Shown here in pieces: positions 17,990 to 27,234 of a DNA stretch of 64,000 nt. Each line of letters begins with the position of its first letter. The stretch's first letter is position 1. Source of the stretch: an uncultured Pirellulaceae bacterium (GTDB lineage Bacteria; Planctomycetota; Planctomycetia; Pirellulales; Pirellulaceae); the NCBI GenBank assembly GCA_937929805.1, contig CALFUT010000028.1, positions 61,023-125,022 on the forward strand, written 5' to 3'. The translations under genes and the position numbers were made by a program. The notes below the pieces were generated by a model that made no database searches, was not told where the DNA came from, and worked only from the letters and a program-made list of their open reading frames with translations.

Positions 17990-20422
17990 GTGAGTTTAAC
18001 GCTTTCAACACTTCAGCATGAAGTCCTGCGTCACTTGAACTATACGCTGGGCCATCATCAGGCAGAACTGGACAAGACGTATGTCTACCGAGCGCTTGCG
18101 ATCGCGGTCCGGGATCGTCTGATTAACGATTGGGTCGATACTCGCAAAAAGTTCGATGCCACTGAGGATCGAAAGGTCTACTACCTGTCGCTTGAGTTTC
18201 TGATCGGTCGGTCGCTTAGCAATGCGGTGTTAAATCTTGGCATCGATGACGAAGCCGCCTCGGTCGCCCACGAGTACGGCGTGAAATTTGAGGAATTGGC
18301 CGAAGAGGAGCTAGATGCCGGCTTAGGTAATGGCGGTTTGGGTCGATTGGCAGCCTGTTTTCTGGACAGTTGTGCGAACCTAAAGTTACCCGTCGTCGGC
18401 TACGGAATCCGCTACGAATACGGGATGTTCCATCAGCACATTGAAGACGGCCGGCAGGTCGAGGATCCGGATCACTGGCTGCGAGACGGAAATCCGTGGG
18501 AGATTGAGCGTCCTGAGAACAGTCGCACGATTCGCTTTTATGGAAACACGACCCAAAAGATCAGCGCCACGGGTGAACTTCGCACGGCGTTGACCGATAC
18601 TCATGATGTAATGGCCATCCCTTACGATATGCCGATCCCCGGTTACAAAAACGGAACGGTCAACACGCTGCGATTGTGGAAAGCGACGGCCACGGACGTG
18701 TTCGATTTGGACGAGTTCAACTCGGGCTCATACACGGAGGCCGTGGCATCTAAAAACAGCGCCGAACAGATCACGATGGTGTTGTATCCCAACGACGCCA
18801 GTGAGAACGGAAAAGAGCTTCGTTTGAAGCAGCAGTATTTTTTGGTCTCCGCCAGCTTGCAAGATGTGTTGGAGGGCTGGACGAAAAACCACGGCAGCGA
18901 CTTCACGGGGTTCGCCAAGGCAAATTGTTTTCAACTGAACGATACGCACCCCGCCTGTGCGGTGCCCGAGCTGATGCGATTGTTGATGGACGATTACGGT
19001 CAGTCGTGGGAAGAGGCGTGGAAGATCACTTCTAGCTGCATGGCGTACACCAATCACACGCTGCTGCCCGAAGCGCTCGAACGCTGGTCGGTTGCTTTGT
19101 ACGGTCGGTTGCTTCCGCGACTGCTGGAGATCATTTATGAAATCAATCGCCGATTCTTAGCGTTGGTGGCTGAAAGGTACCCGGGTAACGTGGAACTTCA
19201 GCGGCGAGTGTCGCTTGTTGAGGAAGGGCATGAGCCGCAGTTGCGAATGGCATATCTGTCGATCGTCGGTAGCTTTTCAGTCAACGGTGTCGCCCAGTTG
19301 CACACCGATTTGCTCAAGGAAGGTTTGTTCTCTGACTTTCACGCGTTGTGGCCAGAGAAATTCAACAACAAAACGAACGGCGTGACTCCACGTCGCTGGT
19401 TGTCCCATTGCAATCCGGGCTTAAGGGACCTGCTGGATCAAACGATCGGCGACGAATGGAAACGTGACCTGAGCCATATCGAGAAACTGAAACCACATGC
19501 GGAGGACACCGATTTCCTACGCCGGTGGATTGACGTCAAACAAGCGAACAAGCGAGTTCTTTCCGAATACGTGCTGGAAACGACGGGCGTTGTGTTTGAT
19601 CCAGCCTTCATGTTCGACGTTCAGGTGAAGCGAATTCACGAATACAAACGGCAGCTGTTGAATGTGCTTCACTGCATCCATTTGTACAATCGAATCAAGG
19701 TAGGCGACACGGCGGGGATGGTGCCACGGTGCGTCCTGATCGGTGGGAAAGCGGCCCCCGGCTATCATGTTGCCAAGCTGATTGTCAAGCTGATCGGCAA
19801 TGTCTCGGACACGATCAACAAGGATCCGGACACCGCTGATTGGCTGAAGCTTGTGTTTCTTCCCAACTATCGCGTGTCGGCGATGGAGGTGATTTGCCCC
19901 GGGACGGATCTGTCGGAACAACTTTCGACGGCCGGCAAAGAGGCATCCGGAACCGGAAACATGAAGTTCATGATGAACGGTGCGTTGACGATCGGCACGC
20001 TCGATGGAGCCAATATCGAAATTCGAGACAAGGCTGGGCCGGAGAACTTTTTCTTGTTCGGCCTTGATGCTTCCGAGGTCGTTGATGCACGAAAGGCTTA
20101 TTGCCCCAATGATATCATCGCCAGTGATCCGGAAATTGCTCATGTGATGGAGCGTTTGGAAGGCGGTTGGTTCAATCGTAATGAACCGGGCATCTTCGAC
20201 ATGTTGACCGCCGGACTTCGAGATCCATACGACCAATGGCTGACCATCGCTGACTTCCGCAGCTTCATTGACGCTCAGGCCCAAGTCGCTGCCGAGTACC
20301 AAGAACAGGCACTGTGGAGCAAGAAAAGCGTTCTCAACGTGGCCGGCAGCGGGCATTTCTCAAGCGACCGCACCATCGGTCAGTACGCCGATGAGATCTG
20401 GAAAACTCGCCGCCAATCGTGA
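17990..20422 (+). CDS. glgP: Glycogen/starch/alpha-glucan phosphorylase
   Basis: 810 aa, GTG start. It releases glucose-1-phosphate from alpha-1,4-glucans; cytosolic, PLP-dependent. It is full length for the family. Visible landmarks are KVYYLSLEFLIGRSL, the substrate-site LDAGLGNGGLGRLAACFLDS, YGIRYEYGMF, NDTHPA, the arginine-rich NNKTNGVTPRRWL, and VKRIHEYKRQ. The PLP lysine is K659 in the GTGNMKFMMNG segment. No regulatory N-terminal extension of the animal type. It stands alone: the next gene is convergent. Confidence 0.96.
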   Translation: MSLTLSTLQHEVLRHLNYTLGHHQAELDKTYVYRALAIAVRDRLINDWVDTRKKFDATEDRKVYYLSLEFLIGRSLSNAVLNLGIDDEAASVAHEYGVKFEELAEEELDAGLGNGGLGRLAACFLDSCANLKLPVVGYGIRYEYGMFHQHIEDGRQVEDPDHWLRDGNPWEIERPENSRTIRFYGNTTQKISATGELRTALTDTHDVMAIPYDMPIPGYKNGTVNTLRLWKATATDVFDLDEFNSGSYTEAVASKNSAEQITMVLYPNDASENGKELRLKQQYFLVSASLQDVLEGWTKNHGSDFTGFAKANCFQLNDTHPACAVPELMRLLMDDYGQSWEEAWKITSSCMAYTNHTLLPEALERWSVALYGRLLPRLLEIIYEINRRFLALVAERYPGNVELQRRVSLVEEGHEPQLRMAYLSIVGSFSVNGVAQLHTDLLKEGLFSDFHALWPEKFNNKTNGVTPRRWLSHCNPGLRDLLDQTIGDEWKRDLSHIEKLKPHAEDTDFLRRWIDVKQANKRVLSEYVLETTGVVFDPAFMFDVQVKRIHEYKRQLLNVLHCIHLYNRIKVGDTAGMVPRCVLIGGKAAPGYHVAKLIVKLIGNVSDTINKDPDTADWLKLVFLPNYRVSAMEVICPGTDLSEQLSTAGKEASGTGNMKFMMNGALTIGTLDGANIEIRDKAGPENFFLFGLDASEVVDARKAYCPNDIIASDPEIAHVMERLEGGWFNRNEPGIFDMLTAGLRDPYDQWLTIADFRSFIDAQAQVAAEYQEQALWSKKSVLNVAGSGHFSSDRTIGQYADEIWKTRRQS

Positions 20423-20441
20423 ACGCGGATTGACCGCTGGA

Positions 20442-21593
20442 TTAAGTTGAGTTCTGTCCGACCGTTTGCAGCACGCAAGCGGTCGACTTGATCAGCACGT
20501 AAACCGATTGGCCCTGCTCCAGTTTCAGGCGATTCAATGCCGCGGTCGTCAACTCGATAACCAACGGCGATTGATCGCTTTGATTCTTCAGTTGGACAAG
20601 AACGGCGGCGACGGATTGGGATTGCGGCTCGATTCGAACGATCGTGCTGGGCAAACGGTTACCCGCCGACACGTGACTCGGATTTTCTGTAGAAATCAGA
20701 ATGCTCCGCGCGGGAATGGTGACGAACGCAGACGCACCGGGTTCATTTTTCTGGTCACGAATGGTTTCGCTAAGGATTAGCTGGGCACTCCCACCATCAA
20801 GCCGGACCCTCGTTTGCACCTCGGTTGACTCAACGATGCGGCAGGGAAGGACGTTTTGAAATCCAGAAAACTCAAGCGTTGGAAATACCTTGGGGTTGCT
20901 CAGGACCTGAACGGGATTGCCTCGATGAGTGAACTCTCCACGCTCGATCACGATCAACTCATCGCAGATCGCTTGGACCTCGATCGCGTCATGCGAGACC
21001 CAAATCATGCTCAATTTCAGATCGTTCACTAGGCGAATGAAAAACGCGAGTGTTTTATAACGCAACGCCAGATCGAGTGACGACAACGGCTCGTCCAAGA
21101 TCAACAGCTGTGGATTTGAACAAACTGCTCGCCCCGCCGCGACGCGCTGACGTTCGCCACCCGAGAGCGCGGCCGGTTTTCGATGCAGCAGTTCTCCAAG
21201 ATTTAAGATGTCGACGACTTGGTCGAACAGATCGCGGGACGCTTGAGCACTCTTTTCGGCGTTCGGCTTTGCTCGTTTGGAACCAAATAACAGATTCTGA
21301 CGCACGTTCAAATGAGGAAACAACAATCCTCTTTGGGGAACGAAACCGATGCCTCGTTGTTCGGGCGGTAGGAAAATGTTCTGATCGGAATCCATCCACA
21401 CGGTGTCACCGAACACGATTCTGCCTTTCGCGTTCCGGCGCAACCCCGTGATCGTTTCGACAAGGCTGGTCTTTCCGCTTCCCGAAGGCCCAAACAATCC
21501 TGTCACTTGCTCGGCCAGCGTGGTGCTGCATCGAAGCGTAAATGGCTGTAGCGGCAGTTTCAAGTCGATCGAAAGAGTCGGCTTTTCGCTCAC
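20442..21593 (-). CDS. modC: Molybdate ABC transporter ATP-binding protein
   Basis: 383 aa, GTG start. An ABC ATPase with Walker A GPSGSGKT at 35-42, Q-loop in IGFVPQRG, signature LSGGERQR, Walker B LLILDEPLSSLD, and the H-loop WVSHD. The C-terminal third matches the Mop/TOBE-type molybdate-binding extension of ModC (LSETIRDQ, then SIVRIEPQSQSVAAVLVQLK-like repeats). It overlaps modB by four bases (GTGA), so the two are coupled. The pairing with modB and the nearby modA makes molybdate the most likely substrate; tungstate is possible. Confidence 0.9.
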   Translation of the reverse strand: MSEKPTLSIDLKLPLQPFTLRCSTTLAEQVTGLFGPSGSGKTSLVETITGLRRNAKGRIVFGDTVWMDSDQNIFLPPEQRGIGFVPQRGLLFPHLNVRQNLLFGSKRAKPNAEKSAQASRDLFDQVVDILNLGELLHRKPAALSGGERQRVAAGRAVCSNPQLLILDEPLSSLDLALRYKTLAFFIRLVNDLKLSMIWVSHDAIEVQAICDELIVIERGEFTHRGNPVQVLSNPKVFPTLEFSGFQNVLPCRIVESTEVQTRVRLDGGSAQLILSETIRDQKNEPGASAFVTIPARSILISTENPSHVSAGNRLPSTIVRIEPQSQSVAAVLVQLKNQSDQSPLVIELTTAALNRLKLEQGQSVYVLIKSTACVLQTVGQNST

Positions 21594-22270
21594 GGTTGAC
21601 GACTCGCAATCGTTGAACGACGGATCAGTAACTCAGTGCAGAAGATGGCGATCCACCCAAGGCACAACGCGAAGACGACCAAGACGGCGGCCTCCGTTCG
21701 ATTTCCCGATTGCTGTGATGAATAGATCGCACTGGCGATCGTTTGTGTCTTTCCCGGAATGTTCCCGGCCACGGTGATCGTTGCGCCGAATTCGCCCACG
21801 GCTCGAGTGAATCCCAAGATCGCGGCGGCCAGTAGTCCGCGTGATGCCAAGGGTAGGCTGACGGTTGCAAAGGTCGACCAAGGTCCTCGCCCGAGCGTTC
21901 GGCCAATTGCTTCTAAATCTGAATCCACGTTTTCGAATGCGACTTTGGCAGTGCGAATGACCAGTGGAAATGCCATGACGGCCGCCGCGAGCACAGCCGC
22001 CTGCCAAGTTAATAAAAGATTCAGGTTCAAACCCATCAGCACCGGACCCATGGGCCCTTCGTCGGCCAAAAGTTGCAACAGCAGGTAACCCACGGCCGTG
22101 GGTGGCAACACCATCGGCAGCCCGAACAGCGAAAAAAGAAAATGGGAAGTCACGGACTCACGTCGGGCGAACCACCACGCCAGCAAAACGGCGGGAACGA
22201 AAATGATCAACGTCGCCAATGTGGAAACCTGTATGGTCAACAGGATCGCATTCCACGCTGAACTACTCAC
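21590..22270 (-). CDS. modB: Molybdate ABC transporter permease
   Basis: 226 aa, GTG start, five to six membrane helices. It contains the permease EAA-like loop around LEAIGRTLGRGPWSTF, and the ModB-typical sequence PLVIRTAKVAFENVDSDL and TRAVGEFGATITVAGNIPGKTQT. The gene is followed by modC with a four-base overlap. modA lies on the opposite strand starting about 130 bases away, so the intergenic gap holds divergent promoters; I see no ModE-type palindrome in it. Confidence 0.93.
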   Translation of the reverse strand: MSSSAWNAILLTIQVSTLATLIIFVPAVLLAWWFARRESVTSHFLFSLFGLPMVLPPTAVGYLLLQLLADEGPMGPVLMGLNLNLLLTWQAAVLAAAVMAFPLVIRTAKVAFENVDSDLEAIGRTLGRGPWSTFATVSLPLASRGLLAAAILGFTRAVGEFGATITVAGNIPGKTQTIASAIYSSQQSGNRTEAAVLVVFALCLGWIAIFCTELLIRRSTIASRQP

Positions 22271-22403
22271 AGGGTTACTCGGTTGGAGGCAGGGCTTGGG
22301 CGTGAAATTTTGCGTCGGCCGTAACGATGTTTCTTAATCCGTGATACGATCTAGTAAGAAACGATCAGACACGCGATCGCTGCACGGACACTCGACTTGC
22401 CCC

Positions 22404-23258
22404 ATGATAATTCATCGCACGACATCCGGACAGCGCGGGACGGGTCAGAATATTCCGACAGGAATTTTGATGGCCTGTCTTGGGCCGTTGCTGACCATCG
22501 GCGTGTTTGGCTGTGGCTTAGTGAAACAGCCAGACGATCAAGTGATTGTGTTCGCTGCGGCCAGCGTGCAGGGGGCCGTGCAGGAGGTCGCGAACAACTT
22601 TCAGGCTGAACACGGGATCACCGTCCGTTTGAACTTTGCCGCGTCGGGGGTGTTGGCTCAGCAGATCATGGCGGGCGGTCGAGCCGACGTGTTCATCAGC
22701 GCCAGTGAAGCGTGGGCTAATGAGATTTCCGCAAAAGGTCTTGCAAATGCCGAATCGACGACGCCGTTGATGTCGAATTCCCTAGTGATTGTTGCTCACC
22801 AATCGACGGATTGGCAACTCGATTCGATCGAGCAATTGAGCGATCTTCCGTTTCGCAATTTGTTGGTTGGCGATCCCGCCTTCGTGCCCGCCGGTAAGTA
22901 CGCTCAGCAGTTTTTTCAGTCGTCGGTCAATCCGTCGACCGAGCGGTCGATTTGGGAATCGTTGGAGGATCGAATTTGCCCGACATCCGATTTGCGTCGC
23001 GTGTTGGCATTGGTTGAAGCCGATCGTTCTTTGGCGGGAGTCGTCTACGCGACCGATGCCGCCAGTTCGGAGTCGGTGAAGGTGATTTATCAAGTGCCGC
23101 GGTCTGAGGTCTTAGCTCATTATTTTTTGGTGCGTTTGAAGTCGTCCTCGCAAGCTGCCAACGGTGAACGAAATGCCGATTTGTTTTTGGACTATCTGTT
23201 CCGCGAATCGAGTTCAAAGATTTTCGATCGGTTTGGATTTGGAGAGCCGGCAGAATAA
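22404..23258 (+). CDS. modA: Molybdate-binding lipoprotein of the ABC transporter
   Basis: 284 aa from the ATG at 22404; the frame is open to a GTG at 22341, so the start is not certain. The N-terminus is a lipoprotein signal with the lipobox cysteine at about residue 37 (GVFGC). The mature part has ModA landmarks: VFAAASVQGAVQEVANNF, VRLNFAASGVLAQQI, GGRADVFISASEAW, and VGDPAFVPAGKYAQQF. Substrate capture in the periplasm for ModBC. It is transcribed away from modBC, an arrangement different from the usual modABC operon. Confidence 0.92.
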   Translation: MIIHRTTSGQRGTGQNIPTGILMACLGPLLTIGVFGCGLVKQPDDQVIVFAAASVQGAVQEVANNFQAEHGITVRLNFAASGVLAQQIMAGGRADVFISASEAWANEISAKGLANAESTTPLMSNSLVIVAHQSTDWQLDSIEQLSDLPFRNLLVGDPAFVPAGKYAQQFFQSSVNPSTERSIWESLEDRICPTSDLRRVLALVEADRSLAGVVYATDAASSESVKVIYQVPRSEVLAHYFLVRLKSSSQAANGERNADLFLDYLFRESSSKIFDRFGFGEPAE

Positions 23259-23330
23259 GCACCAATTGCGAAAGTCACGAAGTTCCGAACGATCCGCTCG
23301 GCGGACAATGACGTTTTAAAGGGAATTTGT

Positions 23331-23400
23331 GCTCGGGAGGGTCGAGGCTTGGGAGGGTCGAGGCTCCGTCCGAGCCGTGCGGGTTGATACGCGTATTGGC
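23331..23400. repeat. GC-rich hairpin repeat (GGCTCCGTCCGAGCC family)
   Basis: Two copies of GGGAGGGTCGAGGC, the second running into GGCTCCGTCCGAGCC, whose ends GGCTC/GAGCC pair around CGTCC. Related copies occur near 35.7-36.1, 50.6-50.7 and 63.3-63.7 kb. All are intergenic. Confidence 0.8.
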
Positions 23401-23402
23401 GA

Positions 23403-23650
23403 GAGTTGGGTGCGGGCGGAGCCTTCCCCTCCCTGAGATGGACGGCGTGTTGGTGAGTTGGGTGCGGGCGGAGCCTTCCCCTCCCTGAAGTGGACGACGT
23501 GTTGGTGAGTTGGGTGCGGGCGGAGCATTCCCCTCCCTGAAGTGGATGGCGTGCTGGTGAGTTGGGTGCGGGCGGAGCCTTCCCCTCCCTGAAGTGGACG
23601 ACGTGTTGGTGAATCTTGGTGCGGGCGGAGCCTTCCGCTCTCGAAGTCCA
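23403..23650. repeat. 52-bp tandem repeat, about 4.7 copies
   Basis: The motif GAGTTGGGTGCGGGCGGAGC starts at 23403, 23455, 23507 and 23559, with a diverged fifth at 23611, so the period is exactly 52 bp. Each unit also has CTTCCCCTCCCTGA. Copies differ at a few positions and there are no unique spacers, so it is not CRISPR. Single units of the same sequence occur near 35.9 kb and, reversed, near 63.36 and 63.53 kb. The frames reading through it are artefacts. Confidence 0.9.
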
Positions 23651-24001
23651 ACCACGAATCAAACCAATCCGACGAATTGCGCGCGGGCCGAGTGCCGAAT
23701 TCGTTCGATTCGTCAGATTGGTGATTTCGCAACCATCTTTGTTCTCTCTGCGATCTCCTGTTCCAAACACGCAGCGGCACGCGCGACGGGCACGGCTTGT
23801 GTCCTCCCTTTTGCTCCTCTGCGGCATGCTAGCAATCGCGATCGTTCACTCGCAGGGCACGTTATTGTTCGCTGCGTCCACGTTCGCGGATCATTGAACC
23901 ACGTTGCGGGAAACGCACTGGAATTGACCGGGTTTGCAGATTGAAATACTTTGCTGCGGCTCTACGTTTGCAACTGCTAGTCCGTCCATCGCGATCGCCC
24001 T
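23651..24001. other. Region between tandem repeat and lptF-like gene
   Basis: Contains one imperfect long hairpin: AATCAAACCAATCCGACGAA near 23655 against ATTCGTCAGATTGGTGATT near 23710. No gene is visible. The remainder must include the promoter of the permease gene. Confidence 0.4.
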
Positions 24002-25192
24002 TTGTTTCCAGGCTTGATAACTCGATACCTTCTGTGGGAGTTGACGAAAATCTTTGTCGTCAGCTCGGTGGTGTTCGTCACGTTGATGGTGATGATCGGG
24101 GTTGCCGACGAAGCAGCCGACAACGGGCTTGGCCCGGATATCGTGTTGAAGTTGGTGCCCTACATTCTTCCGAAGGCACTGATGTTCGCGATGCCGGCCA
24201 CTTCCTTATTTAGTATTTGCGTTGTGTTTGGTCGCATGGCGGCTGACAACGAATTGGTGGCTTTGCAATCGGTCGGTTTGAGAAAATCGGTGGTGGTCGT
24301 CCCGGCGCTGGCTGCAACTTTTATGCTGAGTCTGGCTGCGGTTTGGGTTAACGACATCTCTTTCGCGTGGAGCTATTGGGGCGTCGAGCGTGTGGTGCTC
24401 GAAAGCATGGACAAAATTGTTTACGGGATGCTGGAGAACGAAGGCAGCTTCAAAGAGAAAGACTTTTCTATCGAGGTCGACGACATTCAGGGACGCCGGT
24501 TGATCCGCCCGGTGATCACCGTCAACGCCGGGAAGGGCGGCCACGTTCGAGCGACAGCGGCCGAAGCTGAGCTGTCCATTATTCCAGAACAGCATTCGCT
24601 CAATTTGACGCTGGTCAACGGAGTCGTCGAATCAGAGGGCAAAGCATCGATGCGTTTTGACGATCAGGTACACCTTCCGATCCCCTTGCGGACACAAAAG
24701 GAAATTGCTGAACAGCTGAGCAATCCCAGCCATCTGTACATGAGTCAGCTTGATGGCGAATGGGACCGGCAAGTGCAGGCGCTTGAGCGAATGAAATCGA
24801 CTCAGGCGATCCAAGCGTGCAGCCAGCTGTTGGTAGGTGACATGCTTGGTTTGACAACCGCAAGTTGGCGCTCAAGGTTGCAAGACCAGATTGATGCAGA
24901 GTCTCGATTGGGACGACTGAAGCTGGTTCCGCATCGAAGGTGGGCCAGTGGATTCAGTTGCCTCGCATTCGCGGTGATCGGGATCCCGGTGGCCATGCGG
25001 CTGCGATCAGCGAACTACGCAACCACATTCGGGATGTGCTTTCTACCCATCCTTATTGTCTACTATCCGCTATTCATGTTCGGCTTGACTGGCGCAAAAG
25101 AAGGAACGCTGCCACCTGCGGCAGCATGGTTCGCCAATGGCGCGTGCGTTTTGATTGGACTGTGGTTGCTGTTCCGAGAATCAAGAGCCTAG
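24002..25192 (+). CDS. LptF/LptG family permease (YjgP/YjgQ)
   Basis: 396 aa from TTG at 24002; a second TTG at 24014 (reading ITRYLLWE) is equally possible, and no ATG is available after the upstream stop. The layout is that of LptF/LptG: three N-terminal helices (about 15-120), a periplasmic beta-jellyroll-like domain (about 125-290) and three C-terminal helices. In other Gram-negatives two such proteins and LptB export lipopolysaccharide to the outer membrane. Only one is present here; the partner must be elsewhere. GRMAADNELVALQSVG is the family's coupling-helix segment. kdsA in the same window agrees with an LPS-making cell. Confidence 0.88.
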   Translation: MFPGLITRYLLWELTKIFVVSSVVFVTLMVMIGVADEAADNGLGPDIVLKLVPYILPKALMFAMPATSLFSICVVFGRMAADNELVALQSVGLRKSVVVVPALAATFMLSLAAVWVNDISFAWSYWGVERVVLESMDKIVYGMLENEGSFKEKDFSIEVDDIQGRRLIRPVITVNAGKGGHVRATAAEAELSIIPEQHSLNLTLVNGVVESEGKASMRFDDQVHLPIPLRTQKEIAEQLSNPSHLYMSQLDGEWDRQVQALERMKSTQAIQACSQLLVGDMLGLTTASWRSRLQDQIDAESRLGRLKLVPHRRWASGFSCLAFAVIGIPVAMRLRSANYATTFGMCFLPILIVYYPLFMFGLTGAKEGTLPPAAAWFANGACVLIGLWLLFRESRA

Positions 25193-25290
25193 ACAGAAGG
25201 CAACTTAAAACCTACCGCTACATAGACCGAAGCCTCGAAGGATTTCCTTAATTTGCTGGGGGGTTATATTCTGCCACTTGCCTTGGCTGA
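25192..25290. repeat. About 100-bp dispersed element, copy 1
   Basis: Begins at the stop codon of the permease gene. Its reverse complement matches 44585-44686 over nearly the whole length. Shared cores are GGCAAGTGGCAGAATATAA, AAATTAAGGAAATCCTTCGA, GGCTTCGGTCTA, TAGCGGTAGGTTT and TTGCCTTCTG. The ends AAGGCAA and TTGCCTT are inverted repeats. Function unknown. Confidence 0.85.
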
Positions 25291-25370
25291 GTAGCGCGTG
25301 TTGGAATGGTTTGGTTTGGTTTCCAATGCTCGCCGAGTGGAACCATTTTTTTGGAATTATTTGAAGCGAC

Positions 25371-27077
25371 TTACCGATCGAGGTGGTTTCCCGTCAGCAC
25401 TTCCAAGTCATCAATGAACATCAGGTGACCGTGGTCGGCGGTCAAGATCACCGCGGTTTCCGACCAGTTGCTGTTTTCCTCGACCCATTGAACCACTTTC
25501 TGGAAGGCGCGGTCGCCACTGACGACGGCCCCGATGCCGTTGTCGATATTGTTATTGTGGCTGGCCCAATCGACTTCGCCCGCTTCGATCATCAACCAGA
25601 AGCCTTGCTCGTCTTTTTCCAGCACGGTTAGTGCGGCTTCGGTCATGTCTGCCAACGTTGGATTCTCAAGCAAATCTGCGGGCGTGTACCGTTCGGCTTT
25701 TTTGATCCCTCGAGTCGGATCGTATTTTCCATCGGCGGTGCGAAACGGCAAATGTCCGCTCTGTCCGAAAAAGCCAAACAAGCGTTCATCATTGGAGGCC
25801 GCAGTCTCGGCAGCCTCCAGTAAGGTTCGCCGCCCGATCTTGCCCGCCGTTCTTTGAGCGACTCGGTACTGACCGCCCGTTTCAACGTCGATCGCTTTGA
25901 TATCTTTTTCCGTTAGGTATTTGTTTCCGGGCACGTAGTTGTTCCCCTGCTTGGATCGATCGTCGTCCTTCTGCTCAGACCACCCGCAGCCAATCAGCAC
26001 GTCGACGCCGGGCAACGCTTCTTTCGGATGAGAGATCGATTTCAAACCGACCAGATCTCGCGAGAGATCTTGGTAGTCACTTCGCGAAACGTTGTTCGAG
26101 TACGCGGACGCCGGCGTTGCGTGGCTGATCGGCACACTTGAAACGATTCCGATGGCGAAACCATCTTGCTGGAGTGCCCGTGCGATCGGTTCGATCTGTT
26201 TGCCCTCGGGATCGATGTTAACCGCCCCGTTGTACGTTTTGATACCGGCAAACATCGACGTCGCCGATGCAGCAGAATCGGTGTACCCGTGCGGCAGTGA
26301 CTTTCTTTGGCCACGCAAATAGTTCGGATCCGCCGGGCGACTCCACGGGCGGCTACCCCCATAGTCGGCGCTGTAGCCTCCGCCTCGCTTGCCTTGCACA
26401 GTGACCGCCTGAGCATTGACGTCGGTTTTAGAATCGTTGTTGTGAGGGCTGGAGACAAAGTAGCCATAGTCCGACGCGCGACGTTGGTAATCAAGAAACG
26501 CAAGTCCCGTTCCTCTTCCGCGTTCGTAAGAAACTTTGCCTTCTTGATAGATCGCAGCTGCCTGAGTCGTTTGCCAATCCATGCCATCGAAAATGATGAC
26601 GATCACGTGCTTCTTGCCTTCCTTGATGGCTTGTTTTTGCAGCAAGTACACATCGGTCTGATCGAAGTAGTCGGCTTTGGGGTTGAGCGTTTCCTCGGGC
26701 AAGCGACCGTAGATCTCTTCGAGCCGTTCTTCGTTGCGATAACAACTGTTTGCTTTGTCAAACGCGTCTAGCTTGACTCCCCAAGTGTAAATCGGGACCA
26801 AGCGATTCGAGTGGTTGGTCCAGTTGGAAAACTTGCCAGCTTGGTCGCCCCAGTGACACCATTCGCACTTGCCCGTATCGACCGCGTTGAACTGACAGTC
26901 ACGTAGGAAGTCGTCGTGGAAGTCTTCCACCATTTCTGCTTCCGACTTCTGCGGCGTTTTATCTTTCGCGTTGTTGTCAAGCGCGGCAACCTGAGCATCG
27001 CAAAAATTTCCGTTCACCAAACAGATGGTAAGGAAAAAGGTCACAGCGACCCACAGTAACAGTCGAGAAGCCTGCAT
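25371..27077 (-). CDS. Alkaline phosphatase (PhoA-type)
   Basis: 568 aa from the ATG at 27077, which gives a signal peptide (MQASRLLLWVAVTFFLTIC, then an A-Q cleavage region). Secreted phosphomonoesterase. Metal-site and nucleophile motifs are seen: VIVIIFDGMDWQTTQAA (metal Asp), the nucleophilic serine in YTDSAASATSMFAG, EAGEVDWASHNN, and the C-terminal TADHGH. A cysteine cluster CEWCHWGDQAG sits before the catalytic domain and is unusual; it resembles a haem-binding CxxCH but may be structural. Monocistronic, facing the permease gene. Confidence 0.92.
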   Translation of the reverse strand: MQASRLLLWVAVTFFLTICLVNGNFCDAQVAALDNNAKDKTPQKSEAEMVEDFHDDFLRDCQFNAVDTGKCEWCHWGDQAGKFSNWTNHSNRLVPIYTWGVKLDAFDKANSCYRNEERLEEIYGRLPEETLNPKADYFDQTDVYLLQKQAIKEGKKHVIVIIFDGMDWQTTQAAAIYQEGKVSYERGRGTGLAFLDYQRRASDYGYFVSSPHNNDSKTDVNAQAVTVQGKRGGGYSADYGGSRPWSRPADPNYLRGQRKSLPHGYTDSAASATSMFAGIKTYNGAVNIDPEGKQIEPIARALQQDGFAIGIVSSVPISHATPASAYSNNVSRSDYQDLSRDLVGLKSISHPKEALPGVDVLIGCGWSEQKDDDRSKQGNNYVPGNKYLTEKDIKAIDVETGGQYRVAQRTAGKIGRRTLLEAAETAASNDERLFGFFGQSGHLPFRTADGKYDPTRGIKKAERYTPADLLENPTLADMTEAALTVLEKDEQGFWLMIEAGEVDWASHNNNIDNGIGAVVSGDRAFQKVVQWVEENSNWSETAVILTADHGHLMFIDDLEVLTGNHLDR

Positions 27078-27234
27078 TGAAACTCGTATCCGTAAACGCA
27101 AAAGTGACAGAAAAACGAAGTGGAATTGTAATTTATTGCCACCATTGGCAGCAGTGGCAGAGTATTTGAAGGTTTGGAAAACCTGCAAAAAACGCGTTTC
27201 GTTGACACCAGTAACGGGCATTTTTGAACGAATT

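Noticed and set aside
19517..20356. 279-codon minus-strand frame
   Set aside because: Entirely antisense to the highly conserved C-terminal half of glgP; no family-like sequence.
23403..23650. CRISPR array
   Set aside because: The 52-bp units are directly adjacent with no unique spacers, and no cas genes are present.
23192..23827. Minus-strand open frames of 211, 126 and 154 codons
   Set aside because: They are translations of the tandem repeat in different frames (RLRPHPTHQH-type periodic peptides).
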